The position numbers were made by a program, and so were the translations under genes. The notes below the pieces were generated by a model. It was not told the DNA's origin. It made no database searches and saw nothing but the letters and a program-made list of their open reading frames with translations. Below, in pieces: positions 25,965 through 32,783 of a stretch of 64,000 bases of DNA (its first letter is position 1; every line of letters starts with the position of its first letter). The stretch spans positions 1 to 64,000 of the forward strand of contig JAJDCR010000148.1 of the NCBI GenBank assembly GCA_029260735.1, read 5' to 3'. The DNA is from Planctomycetota bacterium (GTDB lineage Bacteria > Planctomycetota > Uabimicrobiia > Uabimicrobiales > Uabimicrobiaceae).

Positions 25965-26186
25965 CTAATTGTCTAAAACTTCCTCGTCTTGAAGACCTGC
26001 CTGAATCAATTTTACTCGAGCTTGGTGAATAGCTTTTGAAACAGCACCGACTCTTATTCCCAAGAAATCAGCAATTTTTTTATATTTCCATCCGAGTATC
26101 CTACGAAAAATATAAGCACATTGTTCGTGAGGCAAAAGATTCTCTCGAATGCACTCCGCAAATCTAGTGACTTTATTTTCATCCAT
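25965..26186 (-). CDS. Stand-alone sigma-70 region 4 protein
   Basis: 73 residues consisting only of a sigma region 4 helix-turn-helix (LPHEQCAYIF...YKKIADFLGIRVGAVSKAIHQARVKL). Typical ECF factors are about 170-200 residues and have region 2 as well, which is missing here. AGGGA six bases before the ATG supports the start, and I see no region 2 remnant upstream. It could be a -35-binding regulator, a split sigma half, or a decayed ECF factor. The partner anti-sigma gene follows directly. Confidence 0.75.
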   Translation of the reverse strand: MDENKVTRFAECIRENLLPHEQCAYIFRRILGWKYKKIADFLGIRVGAVSKAIHQARVKLIQAGLQDEEVLDN

Positions 26187-26368
26187 TACAATCCCTAATC
26201 CAAAAAACTATTCCATTGAACCATCATATCCAAACAAGTTTTTTTTGCATGTTATTACTTAACTATTATTTATAAAAACGTGGTGAGAAAGCCTCTAATT
26301 CTTTAGCTAAGAGGATGAATCATCACCCCAGTAAGCAAGATTTTGCAATTCTAAAGACAAAGTTTAGG

Positions 26369-26677
26369 TCATAGATAAATAAAAGTTTTTTGACGAAAAA
26401 GAACCTTGACCTTTTTGATACTTTTGAAAATGGAATTAAGATTATCGGTCATTTTCAGATAAAATCCTTGGTTTTGGGTGCCAATAGTTTGGTAACGTTT
26501 GTCTTTAAAGACAATAATATCCTGTGCTTGAATTTTATATCTTTTTTTGCGAATACTCCTTCTCCCTTTAGAAACTTTGTCTGCTCGGAAGAGTCTAAAA
26601 GATGGGGGTAAGTCCTTACGACTAGGGGTGTTCTCTGAGAGGAAAAGTTTGTCTAATTTTTGCTCCCAACCTGCAGA
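26369..26677 (-). pseudogene. Remnant of nuclease-like protein (possibly IscB/RRXRR type)
   Basis: An open frame of 102 codons with no start codon near its beginning. It reads ...LFRADKVSKGRRSIRKKRY followed by IQAQDIIVFKDKRYQTIGTQ and ends in KKVKVLFRQKTF. The dense basic RRSIRKKRY segment followed by a small beta-barrel pattern resembles the C-terminal part of RRXRR/HNH (IscB-like) proteins as I remember them, but this is a weak match. Another frame just upstream (about 26630-26700, GKFYDAKYTDLQ) could be the shifted continuation. A decayed mobile-element protein is the most likely reading. The rest of 26187-27378 holds repeat A copy 2, repeat B and no gene. Confidence 0.4.
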
Positions 26678-26809
26678 TCAGTGTACTTAGCATCATAAAA
26701 TTTTCCAAAGAGCGATTATTTTTTCTCAACACTGTAAACTTTCAAAAATGTAAACCTCCATAATCTAAGCTTATGAATTTAAGAGAGAAAACACAACGTT
26801 TTTCTTTTT

Positions 26810-26927
26810 TAATAAACAAAATTGGCCCTTATTTAATAAGGGACTACAAATTCTCTTCGGCGGACATAGTTGATTTACCAAGCTTTTTCTTGTTTCTTAC
26901 ATCAAGAAAAATTATAGGCATAATAAT
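26810..26927 (+). repeat. Dispersed non-coding repeat A, copy 2
   Basis: A more diverged copy of the family: it shares the AATAAACAAAA opening, the CCCTTATTTAATAAG segment, the conserved AAGCTTTTTCTTGTTTCTTA core and the ATATAAT-like end. Same orientation as copy 1 and opposite to copy 3. Confidence 0.65.
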
Positions 26928-27183
26928 GTATAAATAATTTAATCTAAATAATTTAATCTTTTTCTATCTAACCTACTATGTTGCTATCAAAAAACAAAAA
27001 AACTTCATTTCTACGAAAGCTCAGATGCAATAGTATTGTTAAAAACAATAAACATTTCTTACAGGGAAAGGAGTAAACTTGCCTGCTCCCATAAATGTAG
27101 AGTTTTGTACTGCAACGGTGCAGTTCAAAGAACTCGGTAAACCCTTTTCAGTCCAAGAACCAACTACTTTTTATAAATAGTCC

Positions 27184-27272
27184 ATTAAGTTCTAGATAAA
27201 TTTTTGAATACCCAAGTACACTTGAGGCAAGAAGATAACAGAGAAACTTTCTTGCCTCTTTATTGAATCCTA
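27184..27272 (+). repeat. Repeat B, copy 1 (with terminator-like hairpin)
   Basis: An 89-bp element nearly identical (about six differences by my count) to the reverse strand of 29787-29875. It contains a hairpin with arms GAGGCAAGAA/TTCTTGCCTC followed by TTTATT, which could end transcripts. It lies about 250 bases after repeat A copy 2. Confidence 0.8.
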
Positions 27273-27378
27273 GTTTTCTAATCCTCTCTCAACTTCTTTA
27301 ACTTCTTTAGTTAAAGACAAACCGAATAAATAGATCAATAAAATTGCCAGAACCCATTTCCCTAAAGGAGAAGAGTTT

Positions 27379-27561
27379 ATGTTACAGCTATCTTTAAGCT
27401 TTCTCGGCATAGCTATCATCGCAGGAATTTTAGGTTTATCGGGAGTTGCTGCCGTAGGAACAAATATTGCCCAACTTCTATTTTTGATTTTTATTGTCCT
27501 TTTTATTTTCTACATATTGAGCAGAAATGCCAAGGCTATTGAAAAAAAATTGGAGGAATAA
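27379..27561 (+). CDS. DUF1328 small membrane protein
   Basis: 60 residues with two hydrophobic helices and glycine-rich turns (FLGIAIIAGILGLSGVAAVGTNIAQ), matching the DUF1328/YtjA family of tiny inner-membrane proteins. A clear AAAGGAG precedes the ATG. The family has no known activity; members are often stress-induced. It sits upstream of another small anchored protein and PP2C. Confidence 0.8.
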   Translation: MLQLSLSFLGIAIIAGILGLSGVAAVGTNIAQLLFLIFIVLFIFYILSRNAKAIEKKLEE

Positions 27562-27680
27562 TCATTCTTCACTTTTAGTATTTTTCTTATTAAACGTAGA
27601 AAACATAATTTTAATCTCTAACCAATTCACAACAAAAATAATTTACTCACTATTATTTCATTTCTAAAAGGAAAAGTGCT

Positions 27681-27887
27681 ATGAAAATCATTATTTCATT
27701 GGTTGTTTTGTCACTGATAGGTTTCGCTGTATATATATACAATTCTAAAGACACGTCAGCAGAAGATGTCAAAGAAGAAATCGGTGAAGCTGTTGAAGCA
27801 ACCACTGAATTCGCTTCTGATAAAGCAAAAGACTTAAAAAAAGCGGCGAACAAAGCCCTCGAAAAGACGAAGGAAGCCAGCCACTAG
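27681..27887 (+). CDS. Small anchored helical protein
   Basis: 68 residues: one N-terminal TM helix (about 3-20) and a charged amphipathic helix rich in Ala, Lys and Glu (DKAKDLKKAANKALEKTKEA), similar in style to YtxH/LEA-like stress proteins. AAAAGGA precedes the ATG. No specific family. Possibly co-regulated with the DUF1328 gene. Confidence 0.65.
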   Translation: MKIIISLVVLSLIGFAVYIYNSKDTSAEDVKEEIGEAVEATTEFASDKAKDLKKAANKALEKTKEASH

Positions 27888-28014
27888 AATATATTTTTAA
27901 TACTAGACATGTAGAGTATTGTCTACTTCAACAGAGTAATCCAATAAATATCAGCAGCAAATTTTAGTGAGTGACTAAAGTCTGCTGTTATTTTTTACAC
28001 AAGGAGAAGACAAA

Positions 28015-28842
28015 ATGCCATTGTTTATCGACAGCCACGGAGCTACCGATATTGGTAAAGTACGTAGCGAAAATCAAGATCAATTTCTCATTTCAGATCT
28101 TAAAAAATCTATGTCTATTAATCAAACTAGCTTAACAACAGAAGATTATATGACACTAACAGGAGACTACCAAGGAAAGCTATTATTAGTTGCAGATGGT
28201 ATGGGAGGGCATGCTGGAGGCAAGGAAGCCAGTAAGCTAGCGATAGAAACTATTGTCGGTTATGCTTTAAATACTTTGCCTTGGTTTTTCAGTTTAGACC
28301 CCAACAAAGAAAAATTGAAAGAGCAACTCAAAAAATCTTTGGAGTTATGTCACAATAACGTCGAAGCGGCAGGAAAATCTAGCGGGCAAAGGAAAATGGG
28401 AACAACTCTAACAATGGCTTATGTTCTCTGGCCAACCTTGTATGTTATCCACGCCGGTGATAGCCGTTGTTACTTATATCACTCTTCTGACCTAGATCAA
28501 ATGACAACAGATCATACAGTCGCTAATAAGCTAGTAGAAGAGGGAGTTATGTCCCAAAAAGAAGCTGAAGAATCAAGGTTTAATGATGTTTTACACAATG
28601 CAATAGGGGTAAAGTCAGGAAAGTTTATAGCCGAATTTAGCCAAATAAAACTTAATTTTGGAGATACCTTACTCTTGTGTAGTGATGGTTTGACCAAACA
28701 TGTGACAAAGGAAAGAATAGCCCAATTTCTCAAAACAAATACATCTGCGGAATATACGTGTCAGAAATTAATTGATGCTGCTAATGCAGAAGGAGGCACT
28801 GATAATATTACGGCAGTCGTAGCGCGTTTTAACAATCAATAA
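28015..28842 (+). CDS. PP2C-family Ser/Thr protein phosphatase
   Basis: 275 residues with all PP2C motifs: GKVRSENQD (about 13-21), LLVADGMGGHAGG (about 63-75), GDSRCYLY (about 151), the SDGLTKHV segment and DNITAVV near the C-terminus; the metal-binding aspartates are present. It removes phosphate from Ser/Thr of proteins phosphorylated by Hanks-type kinases such as the one at 62889. AAGGAG precedes the ATG and a 48-bp palindrome follows the stop, so it is a monocistronic unit. Confidence 0.93.
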   Translation: MPLFIDSHGATDIGKVRSENQDQFLISDLKKSMSINQTSLTTEDYMTLTGDYQGKLLLVADGMGGHAGGKEASKLAIETIVGYALNTLPWFFSLDPNKEKLKEQLKKSLELCHNNVEAAGKSSGQRKMGTTLTMAYVLWPTLYVIHAGDSRCYLYHSSDLDQMTTDHTVANKLVEEGVMSQKEAEESRFNDVLHNAIGVKSGKFIAEFSQIKLNFGDTLLLCSDGLTKHVTKERIAQFLKTNTSAEYTCQKLIDAANAEGGTDNITAVVARFNNQ

Positions 28843-28890
28843 TAGTGCTCATGAAAAAACTATTGATCAATAGTTTTTCCATGAGCACTA
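28843..28890. terminator. 48-bp palindromic terminator after PP2C
   Basis: A palindrome with one mismatch per arm pair and no unpaired loop (TAGTGCTCATG...CATGAGCACTA) begins at the PP2C stop codon. It has A/T tracts inside the stem but no clear external T-run, so it may serve mRNA stability or termination in both directions. Confidence 0.7.
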
Positions 28891-28978
28891 CATAGTCCTT
28901 ATTTAATTTGATTTATTCTCTAACCTTTGTCAAGTCAACAAGGATAAAAATTTAAGAGAAAAAGATAAAAAAATTTTA

Positions 28979-29383
28979 TTACTCTATTCTGGCCTTAATG
29001 TTAATGTCTAGACCACCGTCGTGTTTGCCGTGGCCTCTATGAGAGGGATGGTTACAGTTCTGAGGATGAGAAGTGTCGTGCCATTCTCCGTGCCACTCAT
29101 ATCTTTCCTTCTTATGATGTTTTTCCCTCTTACGATGTTTTTCCTTCTTCTGATGTTGTCGATGAGAGGGATGGTTGCAGTTTTGAGGATGAGGAGTGCC
29201 GTGCCATTCTCCGTGCCACTCATATCTTTCCTCTTGGATAATTACCGTTGTTGGCTCGTGATGATCCTGTGTTTCTATGTAGGCTTCTCCTCGTATAAGA
29301 GGTTTTCCGTCGGTGTAAACATGGCATCCCGATATAATCAAAACGTAAGATAAAAGAAAAAGAATGGTTAGTGTACGTAACAT
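28979..29383 (-). CDS. Histidine-rich lipoprotein with internal repeats
   Basis: 134 residues. The lipoprotein signal ends in LIISGC (lipid Cys about residue 20). The body contains two near-identical 24-residue units (ERYEWHGEWH followed by HPQNCNHPSHR) separated by a Lys/His-rich linker (KKEKHRKREKHHKK). The DNA copies at 29051-29110 and 29174-29233 are also near-identical, showing recent duplication. His, Cys and Trp content suggests binding of metals such as zinc, nickel or copper outside the inner membrane. No family recognised. Confidence 0.7.
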   Translation of the reverse strand: MLRTLTILFLLSYVLIISGCHVYTDGKPLIRGEAYIETQDHHEPTTVIIQEERYEWHGEWHGTPHPQNCNHPSHRQHQKKEKHRKREKHHKKERYEWHGEWHDTSHPQNCNHPSHRGHGKHDGGLDINIKARIE

Positions 29384-29529
29384 AAATATTCTCCTATTTA
29401 AGTGGGTGACTTCCTTTATAATCTTTTTCTTCGAAAAGAAAACGATAGCACGTCTACTTTAAAAGTTTCGCTTACATTTACTCTTCAGAGAAATTTTATA
29501 CTAAAGTTAGTCGATTATTGCTCCAGTAT

Positions 29530-29712
29530 CTACTCAATATCAACTCCGTCATCTTTTTCTTCGTCATATTCATCTTCATCTTCATTCTAGCTATCATTAT
29601 TATCAGCCTTAACTTCGGATCATCCAGCACTTGCTTGGCAACCAAAAACAAAGAAGGTCGTAACCAAGAAAAACAAAAGCATTAGTCTTTGAAAAAACTT
29701 TGTTTTTATCAT
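29530..29712 (-). pseudogene. Nonsense-interrupted small acidic lipoprotein
   Basis: From ATG 29712 the frame encodes a clean lipoprotein signal (MLLFFLVTTFFVFGC), then stops at codon 31 (TGA) and codon 42 (TAG). The frame keeps sensible composition to a final stop at codon 61, with an acidic tail (NEDEDEYDEEKDDGVDIE). The preserved signal and bias across two stops mark a recently broken gene. Neighbouring genes use TGA as a normal stop. Confidence 0.55.
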
Positions 29713-29786
29713 TTGATTTGTTTTCCGTTTTATTTGTCATTTAGAGAGTCCCATGAAAGTTTTACAAATTATCTTGAGGACTCCAT

Positions 29787-29875
29787 TAGGATTGAATAAA
29801 GAGGCAAGAAAGTTTCCCTGTTATCTTCTTGCCTCAAATATACTTAGGTATTCAAAAATTTATCTATAACTTAAT
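29787..29875 (-). repeat. Repeat B, copy 2 (inverted)
   Basis: Reverse-complement copy of 27184-27272, same 89-bp length, with the same GAGGCAAGAA/TTCTTGCCTC hairpin. It faces copy 1 across the PP2C segment. Confidence 0.8.
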
Positions 29876-29940
29876 TGCCCTATGAAGTTGAACAAACGTG
29901 AGCTTCGTTTCAAGACAAAGAACTTGAAGTTACTAAACTT

Positions 29941-30056
29941 AATTATATCTTTAGACTTCCTTAATGTAAGAAACAAGAAAAAGCTTGGGAATAGAGGGGA
30001 TACAAATAGCTGTTTTTTTAGAACACTTATATAACAAGGGTAAGTTTTGTTTACTA
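29941..30056 (-). repeat. Dispersed non-coding repeat A, copy 3 (inverted)
   Basis: Reverse-complement of copy 1 (1609-1724) at the same 116-bp length, with best conservation over the AAGCTTTTTCTTGTTTCTTA core. It lies about 65 bases from repeat B copy 2 and about 15 bases from a tandem repeat. Confidence 0.75.
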
Positions 30057-30071
30057 TTAACGAGTCTCAGT

Positions 30072-30265
30072 AAAAATAGTTAATGTCTCTGTCCATAAAC
30101 TTATGGCTAAATATTCTATATAAATCGGTTGCTGATTGAAGAATCAGGCAATGTATGCTTGCAAAATAAAAAATAGTTAATATACTCTGTCCATAAACTT
30201 ATGGCTAAATATTCTATATAAATCGGTTGCTGATTGAAGAATCAGGCAACATGTGCTTGCAAAAT
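30072..30265. repeat. Tandem duplication of about 97 bp
   Basis: Units 30072-30167 and 30168-30265 are nearly identical. Each contains a CCATAA-AC-TTATGG palindrome and a CTGATT-GAAG-AATCAG hairpin. No open frame runs through it. It could be a pair of operator-like sites or small structured RNAs upstream of the anti-sigma-like gene at 30418. Confidence 0.8.
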
Positions 30266-30417
30266 CTGTCGATGAAAAAGTAAAATAATTTAATATTTAA
30301 AAGTTTGTTTGCATATCCTTAATTATTCGGGTAGGTTTAGGACAGGGGAAAATAGAGTAGGATAGAGGCACTAAATTATTTAAAGTATCTCTGGTCAACA
30401 AAAAGGATGTAAAATAA

Positions 30418-30768
30418 ATGAAAAAGGAGACAAGAAATTGTCAATACTACGAAGAGCTTATATCCAATGCTCTTGATAAAGAGTTAGATAAAAGAAAGAT
30501 CCCAGAGTTGGAGGAGCATATAAAAAATTGCAAGAGCTGCCAAAAGTTCCAAAGTCTTTGCCAAAAAATTGACAAAGATTTTGAAACCTTTTTCTTTTCC
30601 AAAAAAACAGGAAAAGAGCTCCCAACAAAAGAAAGAAAATTGCAAGAGATGCAAATAAATAAAGCCCATTTGGATCTTTTGGGTTTAGAAGAAAAAGTTA
30701 TAGATACAATCCTGAGTGGTTTTTCACCTACAGACAAGCTCACCTCCGAAGAAAAACCAAAAGAGTGA
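30418..30768 (+). CDS. Zinc anti-sigma-like protein, paralogue
   Basis: 116 residues, clearly homologous to the protein at 25592 along its length, with His34, Cys38, Cys41 and Cys8 in the same places and a similar charged tail (NKAHLDLLGLEEKV). No sigma-like gene precedes it; a LuxR-type remnant follows at 30792. AAGGA stands ten bases before the ATG. A soluble ZAS protein whose partner is elsewhere or lost. Confidence 0.72.
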   Translation: MKKETRNCQYYEELISNALDKELDKRKIPELEEHIKNCKSCQKFQSLCQKIDKDFETFFFSKKTGKELPTKERKLQEMQINKAHLDLLGLEEKVIDTILSGFSPTDKLTSEEKPKE

Positions 30769-30791
30769 GCTGAAAGTCTAAATGGACTTGA

Positions 30792-31030
30792 TATACTAAA
30801 AAATATAACCATCATTCCACCACCGCGGAACCTCTAGCTTGCTTAAGTGATCGGGAACTAGAAATTCTCAAAATGACGGGCCAAAGCTTAAAGACCAAAG
30901 ACATAGCAAACAAGCTTTTCCTTAGCCTAAGCACAGCAAACACCACAAAGAAAATATAAATAAAATTAATCTTTGCAATAGCAATGAATTCATACACTAC
31001 GCTATTTATTGGACAGCCAAAAATCCCTAA
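30792..31030 (+). pseudogene. Frameshifted LuxR/GerE helix-turn-helix remnant
   Basis: One frame reads LSDRELEILKMTGQSLKTKD followed by IANKLFLSLSTANTTKKI and a stop at 30957. A shifted frame from 30956 continues INKINLCNSNEFIHYA and stops at 31030. Together they form the C-terminal DNA-binding domain of a NarL-type response regulator with a frameshift and no start or receiver domain. The rest of 31031-31217 shows nothing. Confidence 0.7.
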
Positions 31031-31217
31031 AAAGAGCTTAAGCGAGAAATTAAATCACTATACTCTTTCCGCATTAAAAGATGCTCTAAAATCTAATACA
31101 AATAGACTTATAATGATCTTTTGATTCCCAACTTTGCTAATTACACTTGCAAAATCTATTTTAGCAAAAACTCAAAAACTAAGTTTTGCTTAGAATGACA
31201 TGAATAAGGAAATTACT

Positions 31218-31724
31218 ATGAATAAGATATTTTTTATTGCCACAGTTTTTATTATAAGCTTATGTCAACTACAAGCAGGTTCCAGTAGTTATAGGAGTCC
31301 TGCTGTCGAATTTCATTATGAAGCAGTTACATTATCCCTTCGCTATGCGAATATTAGTAACAAGTCCATAGATTTTAAAACAGGTAAAGAAGAGTATTAC
31401 ACCAAGGATGCTATGTTTATAAAATTGAAAGCAGATAAAGGACACACTCTGACAAAAGCTGCTTTCATCGCGACAAAAGATAAAAAATATGATTTCAAAA
31501 CCCCTCCTTTCCCTGATAAAAACTCCAGTATTTTAGAAACAAATACCAATGAGCATTTTTACGTATTTACCGTTTCCTACTCTGTTATAAAACCCAAAAG
31601 CACTACCCCTGTTAAAGTAACAAAGCATTTGCTCGTAAAAAAAGAAAAGAAACCTTTTGGAAAATACTTTATTATTGAAGCCCCTGAGAAAAAAAGTAAA
31701 GTTCCCGTAAAAAAGAAAAACTAA
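31218..31724 (+). CDS. Secreted protein of unknown function
   Basis: 168 residues from ATG 31218 (AAGGA seven bases upstream; ATG 31200 is a weaker choice). A signal peptide ends near QLQAG. The mature part is rich in beta strands and Lys, ending in a basic tail (KKSKVPVKKKN). No family recognised. It lies 44 bases before the CNNM-type gene on the same strand. Confidence 0.7.
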   Translation: MNKIFFIATVFIISLCQLQAGSSSYRSPAVEFHYEAVTLSLRYANISNKSIDFKTGKEEYYTKDAMFIKLKADKGHTLTKAAFIATKDKKYDFKTPPFPDKNSSILETNTNEHFYVFTVSYSVIKPKSTTPVKVTKHLLVKKEKKPFGKYFIIEAPEKKSKVPVKKKN

Positions 31725-31767
31725 TTCTATGAGCTTGGTTAAAACAAGCTAAGGAGAAAATCACCTC

Positions 31768-32742
31768 ATGGGAGAGATATTACTGCTACTGCTTTTTCTC
31801 TTTCTTTCGGCTTTTTTCTCTGCTTCCGAAATCGCTCTAATTTCTTTAGCAGATTTTAAAGTTCATCATTTAAAGAACAAAAAACTTCGAGGAGCAGATG
31901 TTCTCTATACCATTCGCCAAAATAAGCCGAGGGTGCTTATCACAGTTCTTATTGGGAATAACATTGTCAATATTGGTGCTTCTGCCTTGGCCACTAAAAT
32001 TTCTATTTCTTATTTTGGAGACCAAGGAATCGGAGTTGCTGTAGGTGCAATGACATTTCTGATTCTTGTTTTTGGCGAAATCATGCCCAAGGCTTTTGCA
32101 ACAACTCATGCCACCACTGTCGCCTTAAGAGTAGCCCCTATCTTTAGATTCCTAATGGTTCTCTTTTTGCCCATAAGCCAAGTTTTCCATTGGTTAACTC
32201 TTATATTTCCAGGCAACGAAAAACAATCGCAAATTAGTGAAGAGGAAATTGCTATCTTAGTGGACTATGGGGAAAAGCACGGGACTATCAAGTCTTCTGA
32301 AAGAGATATGATCCACAACATCTTTAAATTTGATCAGCTCGAAGTTAGTGAAGTGATGACCCCCAAAAATAAAGTGGTTTTTCTGAAAAAGACAGACCCC
32401 CTAGAAAAGGCACTCCAAATCTTCTCCGAACACGGTTACTCTAAAATTCCTGTCTTGGGAGAAAAAAACGATTGTGCCGTTGGAGTTTTATTCATAAAAG
32501 AAACTATTACCCACATCCAAAAGAACTCCTTACAAACACCCATCGACAAGATGTTCCAGCCAGCTTATACTGTTCCACCATCTATGAAAGTAGATGTTTT
32601 ACTTCGTGAGTTTCTTAAGAAAAGTCGCCAAATGGCCCTTATTGTCGATAAAAATCAAAAAGTAATGGGAATTATTACCTTAGAAGATCTTCTGGAAGAG
32701 ATTGTCGGAGAGATTGTCGATGAAACCAAGAAAAAACGTTAA
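31768..32742 (+). CDS. CNNM/HlyC-CorC family membrane protein with CBS pair
   Basis: 324 residues: DUF21/CNNM transmembrane domain (about 1-160, starting FLFLSAFFSASEIALISL) followed by a tandem CBS (Bateman) module (about 185-320: VMTPKNKVVFL, VMGIITLEDLLEEIVGEI). It ends directly after the second CBS, without the C-terminal CorC domain many relatives have. The family is linked to magnesium/cobalt export or its regulation by adenine nucleotides. Confidence 0.88.
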   Translation: MGEILLLLLFLFLSAFFSASEIALISLADFKVHHLKNKKLRGADVLYTIRQNKPRVLITVLIGNNIVNIGASALATKISISYFGDQGIGVAVGAMTFLILVFGEIMPKAFATTHATTVALRVAPIFRFLMVLFLPISQVFHWLTLIFPGNEKQSQISEEEIAILVDYGEKHGTIKSSERDMIHNIFKFDQLEVSEVMTPKNKVVFLKKTDPLEKALQIFSEHGYSKIPVLGEKNDCAVGVLFIKETITHIQKNSLQTPIDKMFQPAYTVPPSMKVDVLLREFLKKSRQMALIVDKNQKVMGIITLEDLLEEIVGEIVDETKKKR

Positions 32743-32783
32743 AAGCGGCTTTACATTACAGCTTTATTCCCGGAGATAACAAC

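Noticed and set aside
26390..26611. Plus-strand 73-residue frame
   Set aside because: It opposes the nuclease-like remnant, which has the more protein-like reading.
29021..29353. Plus-strand 110-residue repeat-containing frame
   Set aside because: Antisense of the His-rich lipoprotein gene, which has a signal sequence and lipobox.
30812..30997. Minus-strand 61-residue frame
   Set aside because: It is antisense to the LuxR-type remnant, has no ribosome site and no recognisable domain.
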